This document shows positions 12,266 to 24,200 of a DNA stretch of 64,000 nt, in pieces (the stretch's first letter is position 1; every line of letters begins with the position of its first letter). The DNA comes from Bryum argenteum (Eukaryota; Streptophyta; Bryopsida; Bryales; Bryaceae): positions 22,906,364-22,970,363 of the forward strand of contig CM073322.1 of assembly GCA_037043015.1 (NCBI GenBank), given 5' to 3'. Under the pieces are notes generated by a model, which made no database searches, was not told where the DNA came from, and saw only the letters and a program-made list of their open reading frames with translations. Made by a program: the position numbers and the translations under genes.

Positions 12266-13253
12266 TTGTAAGTTGACCAAAGGCTTCACTTACTGTAGGG
12301 GTTAATCAATTTGGAAGTAGTTGTGAATATAAAATGATGAAACAACATGCAAGAGGCAATGTAAGTTATTGAGAAAAGAATGTGAGTATAGTTCAAAACT
12401 ATAAATGAAAACATATATTAAAAAGTCCAAAAGGGTAGGATGTTAATATTGTTCTTAGATTGTATGTGAGATAGATTAACTAGGTGAACTGTTGGATTGG
12501 TATGGGACCATAGCAGATGGTTAGGTCAAATCATAAGTATTATTGACAAATATAGGAACAAGGTTGGGTGAACCCACCTTCCTAAACCAACACCAGATTC
12601 TACTTCAAACCAACTTTACAGTAACTATTAACTCTTTAATATAATTCCTCACTTGCACAACCTTAATTCATGTTCTTACATATTTATTGTGTGATCTTTT
12701 TTTAATACCCTTCATCCGTGAAAATGGAAGTAGCTCAAAATCGACACTTGTAGAAATGGGTTAGAAAAAGAAACAAACAAATCCTCTTGTCCCAATTTTA
12801 AGTGGCTTGGTCACTAATTGTAGTGTAAAGTGAATGTATATTGGGACAATCGAAAGTGCAAGGCTATCGAAAATGGCAGACGGGGCGATGCTTGAGTGAT
12901 CGTTTGAAACGTTGAGTGGTGTTGCACAGACAGAGTTGGCGTAAGCGCATTAGGGCGCCGAAAACTTTTATTGCAAATGCGGTGATGCGCAAAGATTTGC
13001 AGAAACACAGTTCGTGGGAGGTCAAACAACACAAGAGAGGTGTGTAACTGCTTGATCCGAAATTATCGGATCTAGGATTCGAAATCAAGTGTTGGGTTGT
13101 GGTTGTCGAGAACGTGCGCGAGCTGATCGGCACACAACGGAGCTCACATTTTGGATCTTGTCCAATTACAACCGAACCTATGATTGTCTAAGCAGCCCAC
13201 TCTCCGACTCTGTCTAAACGCGCACCACTTGACGTCCAGGACCCTGCACACGC
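12266..13253. other. Intergenic region
   Basis: AT-rich to about 12800 and then more balanced. Short reading frames on both strands carry no recognisable domain. The last few hundred bases may be the 5' leader of the ORF1-like gene that follows. Confidence 0.4.
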
Positions 13254-13715
13254 ATGCTGATCCAGCGACAACAACACATATCCGACAACTTCTACCGAGA
13301 TCAAGGTGCACCCACACGCCCGACGCTCCACCACTTGTTACACTTTCAAGATCTGTGCACCTACAACAACGAATTACACGTTGGTAAGACACTCAAGACA
13401 ACCCCCCAATCCCCCATACGAGGTACGCAACGCATTCCAATCTTTTCAATTATGTTTGAATTTTGCACTTTCCCTTGTTTATACCAAATCCATAGCAATG
13501 TCTTCCCCCCATGTAATGTCTGGAAGATGTATACTTCCAGGAGGGGGAGAAAACACAACTATTCAACACCACTTTCAATTTCTACCGTAATACTCCAACA
13601 CCATCACAACCAATATACAAGAACAATACACCCTTTCATCCCAATGATCTCTCTAATATTGACTATACTCACCCCTTCTTATCTAAAGATCTCATGTTTG
13701 TGCACTAGCTATAGG

Positions 13716-15447
13716 ATGACAAACGGATCCCTCTTAAAACACCACACCGCCACGATTGATGCCGCCCTGCTTGACACAGACATGGAAGAAGCACAAATCA
13801 GCAACAAAAGGACAACAGAAGCGCAAACAACAAGCAACCAGAAGAAATCCAAAGGGACATACAAACCAATGTCACTCTACCGCGACCCGTCTTTGATAGA
13901 GCTCTGGTACGGTTTTCCTGTAATGGAAAGCCTTGCATATGACGCTGGACTACCACCTCTAGTCACAACAAGGACTCTAGATGAATTGACACAACTCGGC
14001 TACAGACCCAGCGAAGCGCAGGAACTCCTCTCCGCCCGGATGGCATTTCCAAGAATCGAACAGAAGCTATGGCCAACTGCCCGCCCAGATAAGATTGCAG
14101 GTCAGCATGTGAACGTCACTCAACTTCCTTTTGACATTGAGGTACACCCCACGACATACCTCTCACTTGACTATCACATAATGCTGCACTTTGGAAAACC
14201 GGTCAATCCTTTCAGCCAGGACACTATCATGGAGAAAGTCCTACAGAGACTACACACCATGGACATTCTAGTTGGAGACCAAATAGGAGAGCCGGTCGCA
14301 GTACTATGCCACGGACCCAGAACGGATAGGGTCTGGTCCGGCATGGTAAAGATTCACCTCAAGAACCCAGACCTTGACGGAATAGGGTTACTGCAAGGTA
14401 CACGGATTTTTGCCATACCACTTGATGATGAAGTACCCACGATAGCTAAGGTCGCCAAGTCCTACGACTCGCTAGCGTCAAGCAGCTTGCTATCAATAAA
14501 AGTCTCAAGCGACACCATACGTGAATTGGAAGCTCATCACCTATTCAAGGAAGTCGTTGAAGACAGCTTCCGAAGGGGGCTCGAGTACGAGGTCACGCAA
14601 ACGCAGAAGGCTACAGGAGCAGCATTCGGCTGGATTGTCACCACCTCCCCGGAGCAAGAAACTCAACGCTGGCCGCATCAGCATCCTTGGTGAGCTCCTG
14701 CGACCCACAGTAATCAACAAGGATCATCTATCGAGAGAAGGAGTTATCAAAAGAAATTGCCTGGTATTGATTATCAAGGGTTTGAACCTGAACAAAACCG
14801 CTGATCAAACTACTGAAGCACCAAAGACTTTCCTGGGCGAGAAGAACATCTCTTCGGTTTATTATCCGCATGCCAAGCCGCCTCTCCACAATGGCGTCGT
14901 CAACATGGAGTGCCTCAATGCCCATGTTTACAAGCAACATGTACACAAATCAGCAAAAATTTGTGGCAAGTGGGTCGAGTTTCAGCCACATCCGAACAGT
15001 CTGGACGGGAGCGCTAAGCCTGACGAAGAAACTCTAAGGAAACACGGATTTTCGGACATCACCACTGCTCTAGCCAACACTGTTGTTGCGTTGCAGAATG
15101 CCCCAGGACCAAGCAATCCAACTCTCACCAAGGCAGACATAACAACAATCGTGGAAGAAGTTGTGACAAAGGAAAACAACAAACTAAGAGAAGAGTTCAA
15201 GACCGATCTCACCTCCGCCAAAAACGAAATTTGTGTTGAAGCGCAGGTGTACGCAAACCGAATTGATCAGGAGCTTCAGGGCGCCTTGGCCAACTTGGAG
15301 CAGATTATGATGCAGAGCGTGCAAGTTGTGCGCAACCTGACACGCCCTTCGATCCAAGCTGCCCCACACCCCAACAATGCAACAATGACGAACCCTCCAT
15401 CGCCTGCAAACAACACAACACCACGAGGTCAGATAAACAAGCCATGA
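13716..15447 (+). CDS. Gag/ORF1-like protein of a retroelement, one frame break
   Basis: The first frame is open from 13254 and has in-frame ATGs at 13716 and 13782. It runs to a stop after about 14690 and is continued in another frame (open 14521-15447). The switch near 14650-14690 is a +1/-2 shift; both frames are open across the overlap, so a programmed shift is formally possible, but a single indel is simpler. The first part reads SLYRDPSLIELWYGFPVMES, later DRVWSGMVKIHLKNPDLDG and TRIFAIPLDDE, a compact mixed alpha/beta region that may be RRM-like. The second part is helical and coiled-coil prone (about 15140-15340, ENNKLREEFKTDLTSAKNEI) with a Pro/Asn-rich tail. No zinc knuckle was seen. 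Base composition is balanced, unlike the G-poor element downstream, so it may be a separate element or an acquired ORF1. I do not recognise the family. Confidence 0.5.
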
Positions 15448-15533
15448 TAAACATCGCCATCGTTGACGTAGGAAAAGTGCGGACACGAGAAGCTGCTTCG
15501 AACTCCAACGGAAGAGAAACAGCTCCAAAAACA

Positions 15534-15635
15534 AGAAGCAAGTTCACAGAAGCTCAAAGGCCGCATGAAGATTGCACAAGTACGCATCGAATAAGAAGCA
15601 AGTCCAGAGAAGATCAAAGGCCGCATGAAGATTGC
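15534..15635 (+). repeat. Tandem 60-bp duplication
   Basis: A 42-bp block starting agaagcaagt and ending gccgcatgaagattgc occurs at 15534 and again at 15594, with three substitutions. The 60-bp period keeps frame, giving RSKFTEAQRPHEDC then RSKSREDQRPHEDC in the frame opened at 15444. It lies between the ORF1-like gene and the G-poor element. Confidence 0.75.
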
Positions 15636-16603
15636 CTCCATCGACTTTGCAGGTTGCCATGGCCCCGCTCTCCCACAAACCCTATGCTCATGATCGATCG
15701 CTTTCGTATATCTCAATCAATCTCAATCTCATGATTGATAGCTATGTCATTATCACAAAATATCACCTGTTACTGCAAACCATGCAGCCTCATATATTTC
15801 TTTTTGAAAAAGCAAAAATAAACATCAGAAAACCCCAGTTGTCTTTCTCGTTCAAAAATTGTTTTGCTTATTCTGAAAGCAATGAAACTCTGGACCCTTA
15901 TGGAGTTGCCTTGTATAGAAAGATCATTCGAACTAGGAAACAAAAAGAAAAAACACCAAAAACCCCGGATGTGTGTGTGTCGTCCAAAAGATTTGCATTC
16001 TTAAGTAACAAAAATATGGACCCATATTGGATTGTTTTAAATAGAGTAATCATTCGACCTACCCCAAAAATTAAGACCAAATACATTAGTACACGCACCT
16101 GTAAGGGACACAACCTTTTGTATTCCCCTTATCTAAACTACAAAACAACAAAATCACTTGATTCTATGCCTGAACAAAACAAAATATACAAAACAATCAT
16201 AACAAAATACAAACACATAAACACGACTACACCACAAGATGCACATCCCATGTCTTGTAGTAATGGACATAGGCTCAATGACAAGACGAACAGACACTTT
16301 ATTTACGCCAACCTCAAAAATGATCGGAATTTATACCTATATGTACATCCCATAAACAAAATAACAAAAATACCCATGGGCTCATATGACCAAAAAAGAC
16401 TATACATAAGTAGTTGTTTTCTCCAAAAACCTGGATTGTATCTTGCATATGAACTATCATCTATGCAAAAAAATTACACACCCATAAAACTCTCCCATAT
16501 TGCTTTCATTTCCCCCACAAAACACTCTATTCACACCGACCTCATGAAAGGTTCAAATTTAAATCTATCTATCTTTCTTTTCATTACCCCCACAAAACAA
16601 TAA
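15632..16603 (+). other. 323-codon open frame in the LINE upstream array, internal repeat
   Basis: Open throughout but of biased composition (Lys, Asn, Ile, Thr). A 42-residue internal duplication is visible: 'ETLDPYGVALYRKIIR' (nt about 15885) and 'KNMDPYWIVLNRVIIR' (nt about 16010), 126 nt apart. It spans degenerate 3'-module copies (16283-16340 and 16531-16577), so it probably arises by chance openness of G-poor repeats rather than being a gene. No domain recognised. Confidence 0.35.
16531..16577 (+). repeat. Degenerate copy of the LINE 3' stem-loop and tail
   Basis: Reads tcacaccgacctcatgaaag then gttcaaatttaaatctatctatc, aligning with 25527-25582: a short CGACCT...AGGTTC stem-loop followed by an (ATCT)n tract. 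Another eroded copy, without tail, is at 16283-16340 (gacgaacagacactttattt acgcc). They mark earlier insertions of the same family. Confidence 0.55.
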
Positions 16604-17012
16604 AAGCCCGTGATATAATATATACAACATACACAAACGCTACAAAAAACCCCACAAAAATAACCCTTACAAAAAACCTCACATATACCCATTCATCCAT
16701 AACTACAATATACAAAAGAAATAATAATAATAAGAAACACCAAACTAACAACTTAACATACTCATACATATTATCATATTCACAAGAACAACACTATCCC
16801 TTCAAACCAAGAAAATTACAAAAATCTCATTGGATTATCCCACATATAGTGTCCGTTCGACCCACCCTTAGAAACACATCCATATCCGAACACACACCCA
16901 AAAAACACACAAAACTCTACACCTTCTTTTTGCAAACTATAAAACAAATGAGAACCATAGCCCGAAGAAACATCTCCTCTCACAATCAAAAACCAAACCA
17001 AGTAAATTATAT

Positions 17013-17534
17013 CATTATAATAGCTACAATCAATAAAACTAAACCTCAAATCTTAGAGAATGATAAAATCACGAAAAAAATAATAAGAAGAAGAACTATT
17101 CAACACTTAAACACTTCCAAACACCAAAAGATAGATAGATACGAATGCGGTTCCTCTTTCAAGACCGCCATGAATAAAATTTCTATCTTTCTTCACAATG
17201 AGCTAGTGCTCATAAAACACCAAAACATTGTACCAAAACCAATATATAAAAAGCCTTTCACGTCGGCCCTTAAAGAGGACCGGAGTTCACATCTATCTAT
17301 CTATCTACAAACACCTCCAACAACAAAGAATTACACACCCAACAAGCAAACATGTCAAAAATAACAACCATTATAATAGCAAAAATCAATAAAACTAAAC
17401 ATCAAATCTTAGAAAATGATAAAATCGTGAAAAAAATAATAAAAATAATAACTATTCAACACCTAAACACTTCTAAGCACCAAAAAATAGATAGATATGA
17501 ATGCGGATCTTCTTTCAAGACCGCCATGAATAAA
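17013..17534 (+). repeat. 356-bp direct repeat containing inverted 3' modules
   Basis: A block from 'cattataatagc' to 'gccatgaataaa' occurs at 17013-17179 and again at 17369-17534, offset 356 bp and about 90 percent identical by eye. The end of each block (17130-17179 and 17487-17545), read on the minus strand, is a copy of the LINE 3' module: 'cgaatggacactttattcat', a CGGTCTT/AAGATCCG-type stem-loop, then (TATC)n. Between them lies a plus-strand module with tail at 17256-17308. The 5' region is therefore built of 3' modules in both orientations. Confidence 0.7.
17256..17308 (+). repeat. LINE 3' module and (ATCT)n tail of an older copy
   Basis: A CGGCCCT-TAAAG-AGGACCGG stem-loop is followed by gagttcac and four ATCT units. 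It matches the 3' end of the main element at 25531-25585, including the stem-loop with its unpaired position. The main element seems to start directly downstream, as if inserted into this tail. Confidence 0.65.
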
Positions 17535-18257
17535 GTGTCCATTCGTTGTATCAACCCACACTCCACCAACTACCCTAAAACACAAAAAGTTACATTAACA
17601 AACCACACACAACGCACGCCAAATATTACAAACGGAGCTCGGCCTCCCGGCCTCGCCGATAGAAAACAACCCCAAAATATAGTATACTCTAAACAAAACA
17701 ACTCAAAAAGAAAACAAAGCACCCCAGCAAGAGACAAACACTTAATCAAAATCTACATAACACAGAAAAAACAATCCTACCAACCTTTCGGTCTCGCAAA
17801 AACTAAAAATAGGTTCACCCAAACTGATAAAAAATCAAACCTAAATAATAACTCCAAGCTAAAACTCACAATCACAAATCACACACACCTCACGCCTTGT
17901 TTAACTATTCGAGCTCGGCCTCCCGACTTCGCCTATACAAAGATACTCCAAAATAAAACCAACACGAAACCAAAGAATGTACAAAAATTGTACAAAAAAC
18001 CCTACACTATCAACAACATAAATACATACCATTATATATACAACGAAAAATACCACCTAACAAAATGTGGCGACATAGAAACCAACCCCGGACCCATGCC
18101 AAACATACTCAAAACACATCCACCCGCACATAGACATAGAAGCAAACTTTACTTCATACCATGCACAATTCGTCTACACCCTGAATACCAACACCTAGCG
18201 ACTCAATTCTCTCCATGTTTAAATACCACTCACCAAAAACATCACGAAGCAACTTGA
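17352..18257 (+). CDS. LINE leader ORF carrying a 2A-like motif
   Basis: An open frame of 301 codons, basic and Asn/Thr/Lys-rich, containing parts of the 5' repeats at its start. Near codons 239-248 it holds CGDIETNPGP, a perfect match to the 2A consensus D-x-E-x-N-P-G-P, immediately followed by Met. The frame stops at 18257, but a second frame open from 18215 carries on into the endonuclease, so the original protein was probably one chain joined by a shift in the 18215-18255 overlap. By analogy with animal and trypanosome LINEs, the motif would release the upstream leader from the endonuclease-RT protein during translation. No other domain is recognised. Confidence 0.6.
   Translation: MSKITTIIIAKINKTKHQILENDKIVKKIIKIITIQHLNTSKHQKIDRYECGSSFKTAMNKVSIRCINPHSTNYPKTQKVTLTNHTQRTPNITNGARPPGLADRKQPQNIVYSKQNNSKRKQSTPARDKHLIKIYITQKKQSYQPFGLAKTKNRFTQTDKKSNLNNNSKLKLTITNHTHLTPCLTIRARPPDFAYTKILQNKTNTKPKNVQKLYKKPYTINNINTYHYIYNEKYHLTKCGDIETNPGPMPNILKTHPPAHRHRSKLYFIPCTIRLHPEYQHLATQFSPCLNTTHQKHHEAT
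18066..18095 (+). other. 2A-like ribosome-skipping motif
   Basis: Codons at 18066-18095 read CGDIETNPGP; the expected skip site is between the Gly at 18090 and the Pro at 18093. The preceding residues YHLTK give a short hydrophobic/basic lead-in as in other 2A sequences. The full D-x-E-x-N-P-G-P signature and its position ahead of the APE domain make chance unlikely. Activity is untested. Confidence 0.7.
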
Positions 18258-19488
18258 CCTATCCACACCTCACAAAATACATCCAAGAAAACCGACATCA
18301 CCCAACAGCGCGCATTCTATATGCCTTGATCACTACCATAAACCCAACACCCATAACATGTAACTACATACTCGCACATTCACCTGACCCAAACTGGACT
18401 ACCATACTACTTGATAAAATGTCTACACTTCAAAACCCACTCGAAAGACACCTCAACAATTTACACCCTTACACAAAATTCAAAAACGAAAACCCTACCC
18501 TAATAAACCCTCCCAACACTATACACAAACAATTATATAAATACATTCGACAAAATACCACACCACCCAACCAACAAAACTTAAAAGACAAATTCCCATT
18601 TCTTCCCGACAAACTACTTGAAGCAGCTCTTAGATTCAACGAACCCATACCCGAATACTCCCACCCCCCCCTAGCACCAATAACATCGCCCCTGCAAAAT
18701 ACTACACCAATCACCACGAACCATAAAACACATTTAGTAACTTGGAATGCCTCATCGCTCAATACCGCCCTTCTAAATCTACACGAACTAATCACTAACA
18801 CACAAACAGGCCCTGCTATTATTGCAATACAAGAAACTAAACTAACGGCCACAAAATCCACCAAATACCTTCAGAACCTATTTCCATACCACAAACTGAT
18901 CTTCAACAATACACACGCCTTGACACGATGTGTACAACAACGAATGGCATATACACCCACAAGAGGGGGTCTACTGCTATTCATAAACAACAAATACACA
19001 TATCCAGGAAATATCACTAAAATCCCAACCCCTATGGAAATATCACCATACTTACAAATTATAAAAATAAAAAACGAACCCCTACAACCGTGGTTACTTA
19101 TACACATGTATATGCCATCACACCCAGGGACACCCCCTATTTAGAATTAATCCAACAACAGATAACACAACAAATTGCAGCACACCCTAACCACACCCAA
19201 ATACTTTGCGGAGACTTCAATAGAGACATAGCTCTTATAGGTCGCTAACACGACTCAAACACATCCCCACCACAAATCGAGGATATAGACTGGCGAACAT
19301 TCATAAATACCCTACAACTAACGTACGTACCAACAAACACTACATATACCAGACAAGGTGGCCAAAATTACAACGAAACGAGCCCAATTGACGGCTTTTA
19401 TATAAAAACCCCCCACAATAATCTATACATATCATCAACTATTACGGAACATAACCTTAATTCAGACCACTCTCCAGTTACTCTCTAA
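18215..19488 (+). pseudogene. APE-type endonuclease of the LINE, frameshifted
   Basis: The apurinic-endonuclease-like domain starts with LVTWNASSLN (about 18735), then IIAIQETKL (catalytic Glu, about 18818), RGGLLLFINNKY (about 18963), LCGDFNRD (the GDFN motif, about 19205), SPIDGFYI (about 19382) and SDHSPVTL (the final SDH motif, about 19463). The frame open from 18215 stops at 19142, next to a run of five C; reading continues in the +2 frame as YLELIQQQI, so a one-base indel in the C run is the likely cause. An in-frame stop near 19246 also interrupts. All active-site motifs are preserved, so decay is recent. A 170-residue stretch without known similarity precedes the domain. Confidence 0.8.
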
Positions 19489-21200
19489 ATACCCCCAAAC
19501 ACGCTGCTCGCAAGGCCCCCACAAAAACCTACAAATAAACCAATAAGGATTCTGAATCCCATACCACAAGAAAACCTAGATAAATTCAAGACTATATTTT
19601 ACGAAGAAAACTCAAAAGAAATCAACGACATTACTTCTCTTCTCTCAAATACCCACTTAACAGATACACAATGGCAAACAACATGTGAAAAACTAGACCA
19701 CCTAATTAAACATATATCCAAGATCATCGAAGACACTTGTAGCGCACCACCCCTGCCTTCTTTAACTCCTCGCACAACAGGTCAGGGGGGATTTCTACCA
19801 AGAAAAAACCAAAAACAATGGAAAAAATGCCTAGCTACCTACCATTTAATACGCAAAGCTATATACATCACAAACAACAACCCCAACTGGCAGAACCACC
19901 CCATATTAGAAGAACTAAACAATCATACCCACGCAAATATACCACCACCCCCCCCCACAATCCTCCAATATACAAGAATGGATTAAAACCCTAGCCGAAA
20001 TAGCAAAAACATCAAACAAACAAGCACGAAAAATTACTACAAAATACACCCAAACATGCATTAAAAAAGCTATCACAAAATACAGATAACTATATGACAA
20101 AAGTCCAAAAAAATAAACAAAAAAGTCTTCAAACACCAAGACACCCCACCACTTGACTGTATCAAAGACAGACATAACAACCTTTTAACTAACCTGCATT
20201 TACATCGCACTTGAAATACATACACAACAATCACAAAGCAAATGGACCCACAAACCCCAACGTGCTACCATCAACCCCAACACCCAACATTATGCACATG
20301 TAGCGTTAGACAATACCCATGGCACGATTTAGATGGATTCGTAATAGACAAAGGGGCAATCCACAAACCCTCTACATGAATACTTCAACGAAGAAATATA
20401 TGGGTTATGTTTAAAACAACTATCTAACAACAAAGCACCAGTCCCGACAGAATTCCAAACTCCATTCTAAAAATATGCCTGATAACTTCCATAAGCTATT
20501 ATCCATGTTTTTTCATCATCACTAAAACAATGCCAAATACCGAATCCTGAAACTTAGCCTCACCATCTTATTATACAAAAAGGCGATCCTCGCACTACCA
20601 AACCACAGACCCATAGCGTTAGCCAATACAATCTACAAACTATTCACCAGTACTCTCACACATACTCTCAACATATGGCGAAAGACACCAAATACTGCAT
20701 GATAGCCAAGAAGGCTTTCGAGCGAAGAAAAGAAGCACAAATGACAAATACAACTTATTACTGCAGCCTTAGAGGACGCAAGAATCACAAACCAAGACAT
20801 CTACATATTATATATAGACTTTTAAAATGCATTTGGCTCTTTAGACCACGCCCGACTCCTCGCAATAATGAAAGATCTGGGATACCCTATAGACGCAGTA
20901 GTACTGGTCGGAAATATCTACTCAAACTCTTCCACAATATTCACAGGTGAACATTTTGGCAAAACTAAACCAATCCCAATACAAAGAGGTACCATTCAAG
21001 GTGATACATTAAGTCCCTACTTATTTCTTATATTTCTAGAACCACTACTTAGATGGCTACAAAGAGGAAACAACGGCTACGCATTTGGTACGTCGAAATT
21101 AAATATTATCACTGCTTCTTACTACGACTGATGACTTAGCAGACTTGCCAACACCCTCCAATCCATTACAACCCAAATATACAAAATAGATAAATTCGAA
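19489..21200 (+). pseudogene. Reverse transcriptase core of the LINE, broken
   Basis: Motifs appear in order but in changing frames: a fingers block 'LPNHRPIALANTIYKL' (about 20595-20645, the N.RPI.L.n..YK motif), 'YILYIDF.NAFGSLDH' with the first catalytic Asp (about 20805-20850, a stop replacing one residue), 'IPIQRGTIQGDTLSPYLFLI' (about 20973-21032, the QGDxLSP motif) and the catalytic YxDD box at about 21120-21135, where one extra base splits 'SYY' from 'TDDLAD'. Several other frameshifts and stops lie between 19500 and 20670. The copy cannot encode active reverse transcriptase. Confidence 0.8.
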
Positions 21201-21209
21201 TGGGCGGGC

Positions 21210-24200
21210 ATGGACCTCAAATACAAAAAAAATGTGCCATTACAGTCGCCCCCCAAATCAAAAATAAAACCGGATAAATTTAAAGAATTATTACAACAAC
21301 ACAACATCACCTACAGAAACCAGCCAATCCCCATCCTTCACCAAAATGAACCATACGTCTATTTTGGTATACATATGGTACCCTCATTAAAATGGAAGTT
21401 CCAAACACACATCGCTACAAATAAACTAATTGACCAATGTAAACAATTAACGAAATGCCCTGCAACTATTAAACAAAAAATCAATATGGTCGACACTGTT
21501 ATACGAGCTGGCATCGCCTACAGTTTTTATGCAGTGCCATTCTCACTTCCAACCATCAACAAACTCGACAAAAAAATTATTGGAATCCAAAAAACAATAT
21601 GTGGCCTGCCTAAATGTACAGCAAACGTGATAACCCAACTCCCTCACAAACTATTTGGGCTAGAAGCATTCTCACTAAAAAATGCATACTTACGCTGCAT
21701 AGGAGAACAACTCAGAAATGCTCTTAATGATCAGGGCAGATTAGGCATCATATACAGAGGTCTCATCCAACACATACTATCCAAACACGGTGGCGCAGAA
21801 AACATCTCTAGAATAAAATCCTCCGATTGTATAAGCTCTCCCATCACAAGAATACTATTCCTTTTGAAACAAGAAGGGGGTATACACCTCAAATGCACTA
21901 ACGAAAACTTTCAATCACACAAAACCGAACTTGAACGTGAATGGTTAGAACAAGCCACAATAGAACTCCCACATCTCAACCCTGTACTATCAATCAAATT
22001 AATACACAAATTCTTAATACACAATATCCACGAAATAAAACACATTTCCCTCCCAAATGGTACAACTCTCATGTCACCAACCGACTTCGCAATCTACCAT
22101 AAAACTCCATCAAGACTTGTGAAAAGTGCGCTAGAGATAGCTGAAAAATTATTTTGCCAACCCAAATACTCCCTAAACTGTCCAAATACATGCACCCATC
22201 ACCCACCGCCTCGTACACTTAAACCATTATATATCTCAGACAACTCAGAACTACTTCTAAAATATCAACCCAACCCAACCCATCCTAACGATCAACAAAC
22301 AAATCACCTAATATGCCCACCAAAAATAAAAAACAACCCAATCAACTTTCCCATAATCAAAATAATAAACCATAAAAATGTTACCACAAAAGATAAATAC
22401 AAAGTACCAAAAACCTACAACACATACCTCTGCGAATGGCATCACAACAGCACCACATATCATAAAAGACTCCAACAAAAAGACCTATTCCCCTTCAATC
22501 ACCTAATAGTTATCGAACATAATCTCCAACTTCTTAAAGATTACTACACCAAATTACAACATGCTCACTACACCAACCTGATCAGCACCCACTTCATGCA
22601 AGCACAACACAAAGACACTAGATTCATACCACCACCATCAATTACCCCACTTACACAAATACACTTTGAAGAAAGTAACCCAGAAAAAGAGATTACCTCT
22701 AACAAACCCACCATACAAATAAACAAAGAATCAGCCCACCTATATGACAACAACGGACGATATCTCATCACTATACCCACAAATAGACTAAAATGGCTAT
22801 GGCAACAATTTAATACAAACTTACACAAACCACAGAACCTAGTACCACACACACAATCTTTCGAAACGGAACTAATATGGTTATACCAGAGATACAAAAC
22901 TCAAACCTCAAAACAGACACCGCACCACACACTACCTATGAGTATCTTAGACCAACTTATTGATAACTTCCAAATCACCCATTCATACTTCTCGTCTCCA
23001 ATAACCTGCCCCATGCAAATCTCGGAATACTCCTCACCTTTTGCTCGAGATAAAATTTTCGGTTCTAAAGGCAATGCCTTTCAATACAAATGGTTAGGTA
23101 TAGGATACGCACACCCACACAATACCGAAACAACCCAACAAGCTATCCACTGGGCAAGACTCGCAGCCAAACATGATCCAAATGCAATTACCATTCTAGT
23201 AATCCCAGATACAAATTGGTACCAAAACTCAACCCCATACGATGGTCCCTTTCCTGATACACACGTGATAACCTACTTCACAGCCGATACCATTACATAC
23301 GACATACCAGCACCTCCACAAAAATACAAACCAACTACGGAGCCGCTTGCAATTTCCATCATGTGCATACACCATCAAAATAACCATATTGATACACCCG
23401 AGCAAATAAATAACATAAAAAATGCCATAATGTCCATGCAAATACCACAATACTACATACAACAGGCTCCACCAACTCCACTCAACACCACTGTCAACAA
23501 AAACAAACAATGGAATAAAAAACTATATCCCCCATTAACGACAACTAACCCCTCAACCACACACGTCCCTTCCATGCCATCATTCGTAATTAACCCGATA
23601 TTAAAATTCCAACCACAATTTAGTTATTATACGGACGGCTCCTTCATTCCGCCAAAAGAAGCCCCAGATGGCCACTGAAAAAAAGAAAAAGCCGGATACG
23701 GTATTTACAACTCCACGAAACCGGACATGCAACTATCCGTAAGACTCCCTGGCCTTCAAACCTGCTTTCGCGCAGAATTAATGGCTATATACACAACACT
23801 CCATTTAATAAACAACAAATATCCCAACGAACCAAAGATACATTTTTTTGATTGCATCAATCGTCTATACAATTTGAATACCCATATTCAACAACCCTTC
23901 GCACACCACAACCATGCCGACAAAAGTATCATGGCAGAAATGGTTGAATTACTCAAAAACCGCACACAACCAACTATATTTCACAAAGTCAAAGCACATA
24001 TCAACATCACTGGCAATGAACAGGCAAATAAACTTGCAAAAGCAGGCGCCACGAAAAAATACTCAATAGCCACACAACCCCACGAATTTGCACACACAAC
24101 ACCATTCTGCTACCAAAAATATGCATGGCCTGGACCCCTAACTCGCCCGGACAAAGGCCCAGTTCGATGTCTCCAAACATACCTACACAAATACGACTAC

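Noticed and set aside
16240..16340. Possible self-cleaving ribozyme near the LINE 5' array
   Set aside because: I looked for hammerhead core words (CTGATGA...GAAA) around each module and found none; the shared structure is a simple stem-loop.
15632..16603. 323-codon frame as a real gene
   Set aside because: It crosses degenerate LINE tails and G-poor repeats where stops are rare on this strand; no domain or start context supports it.
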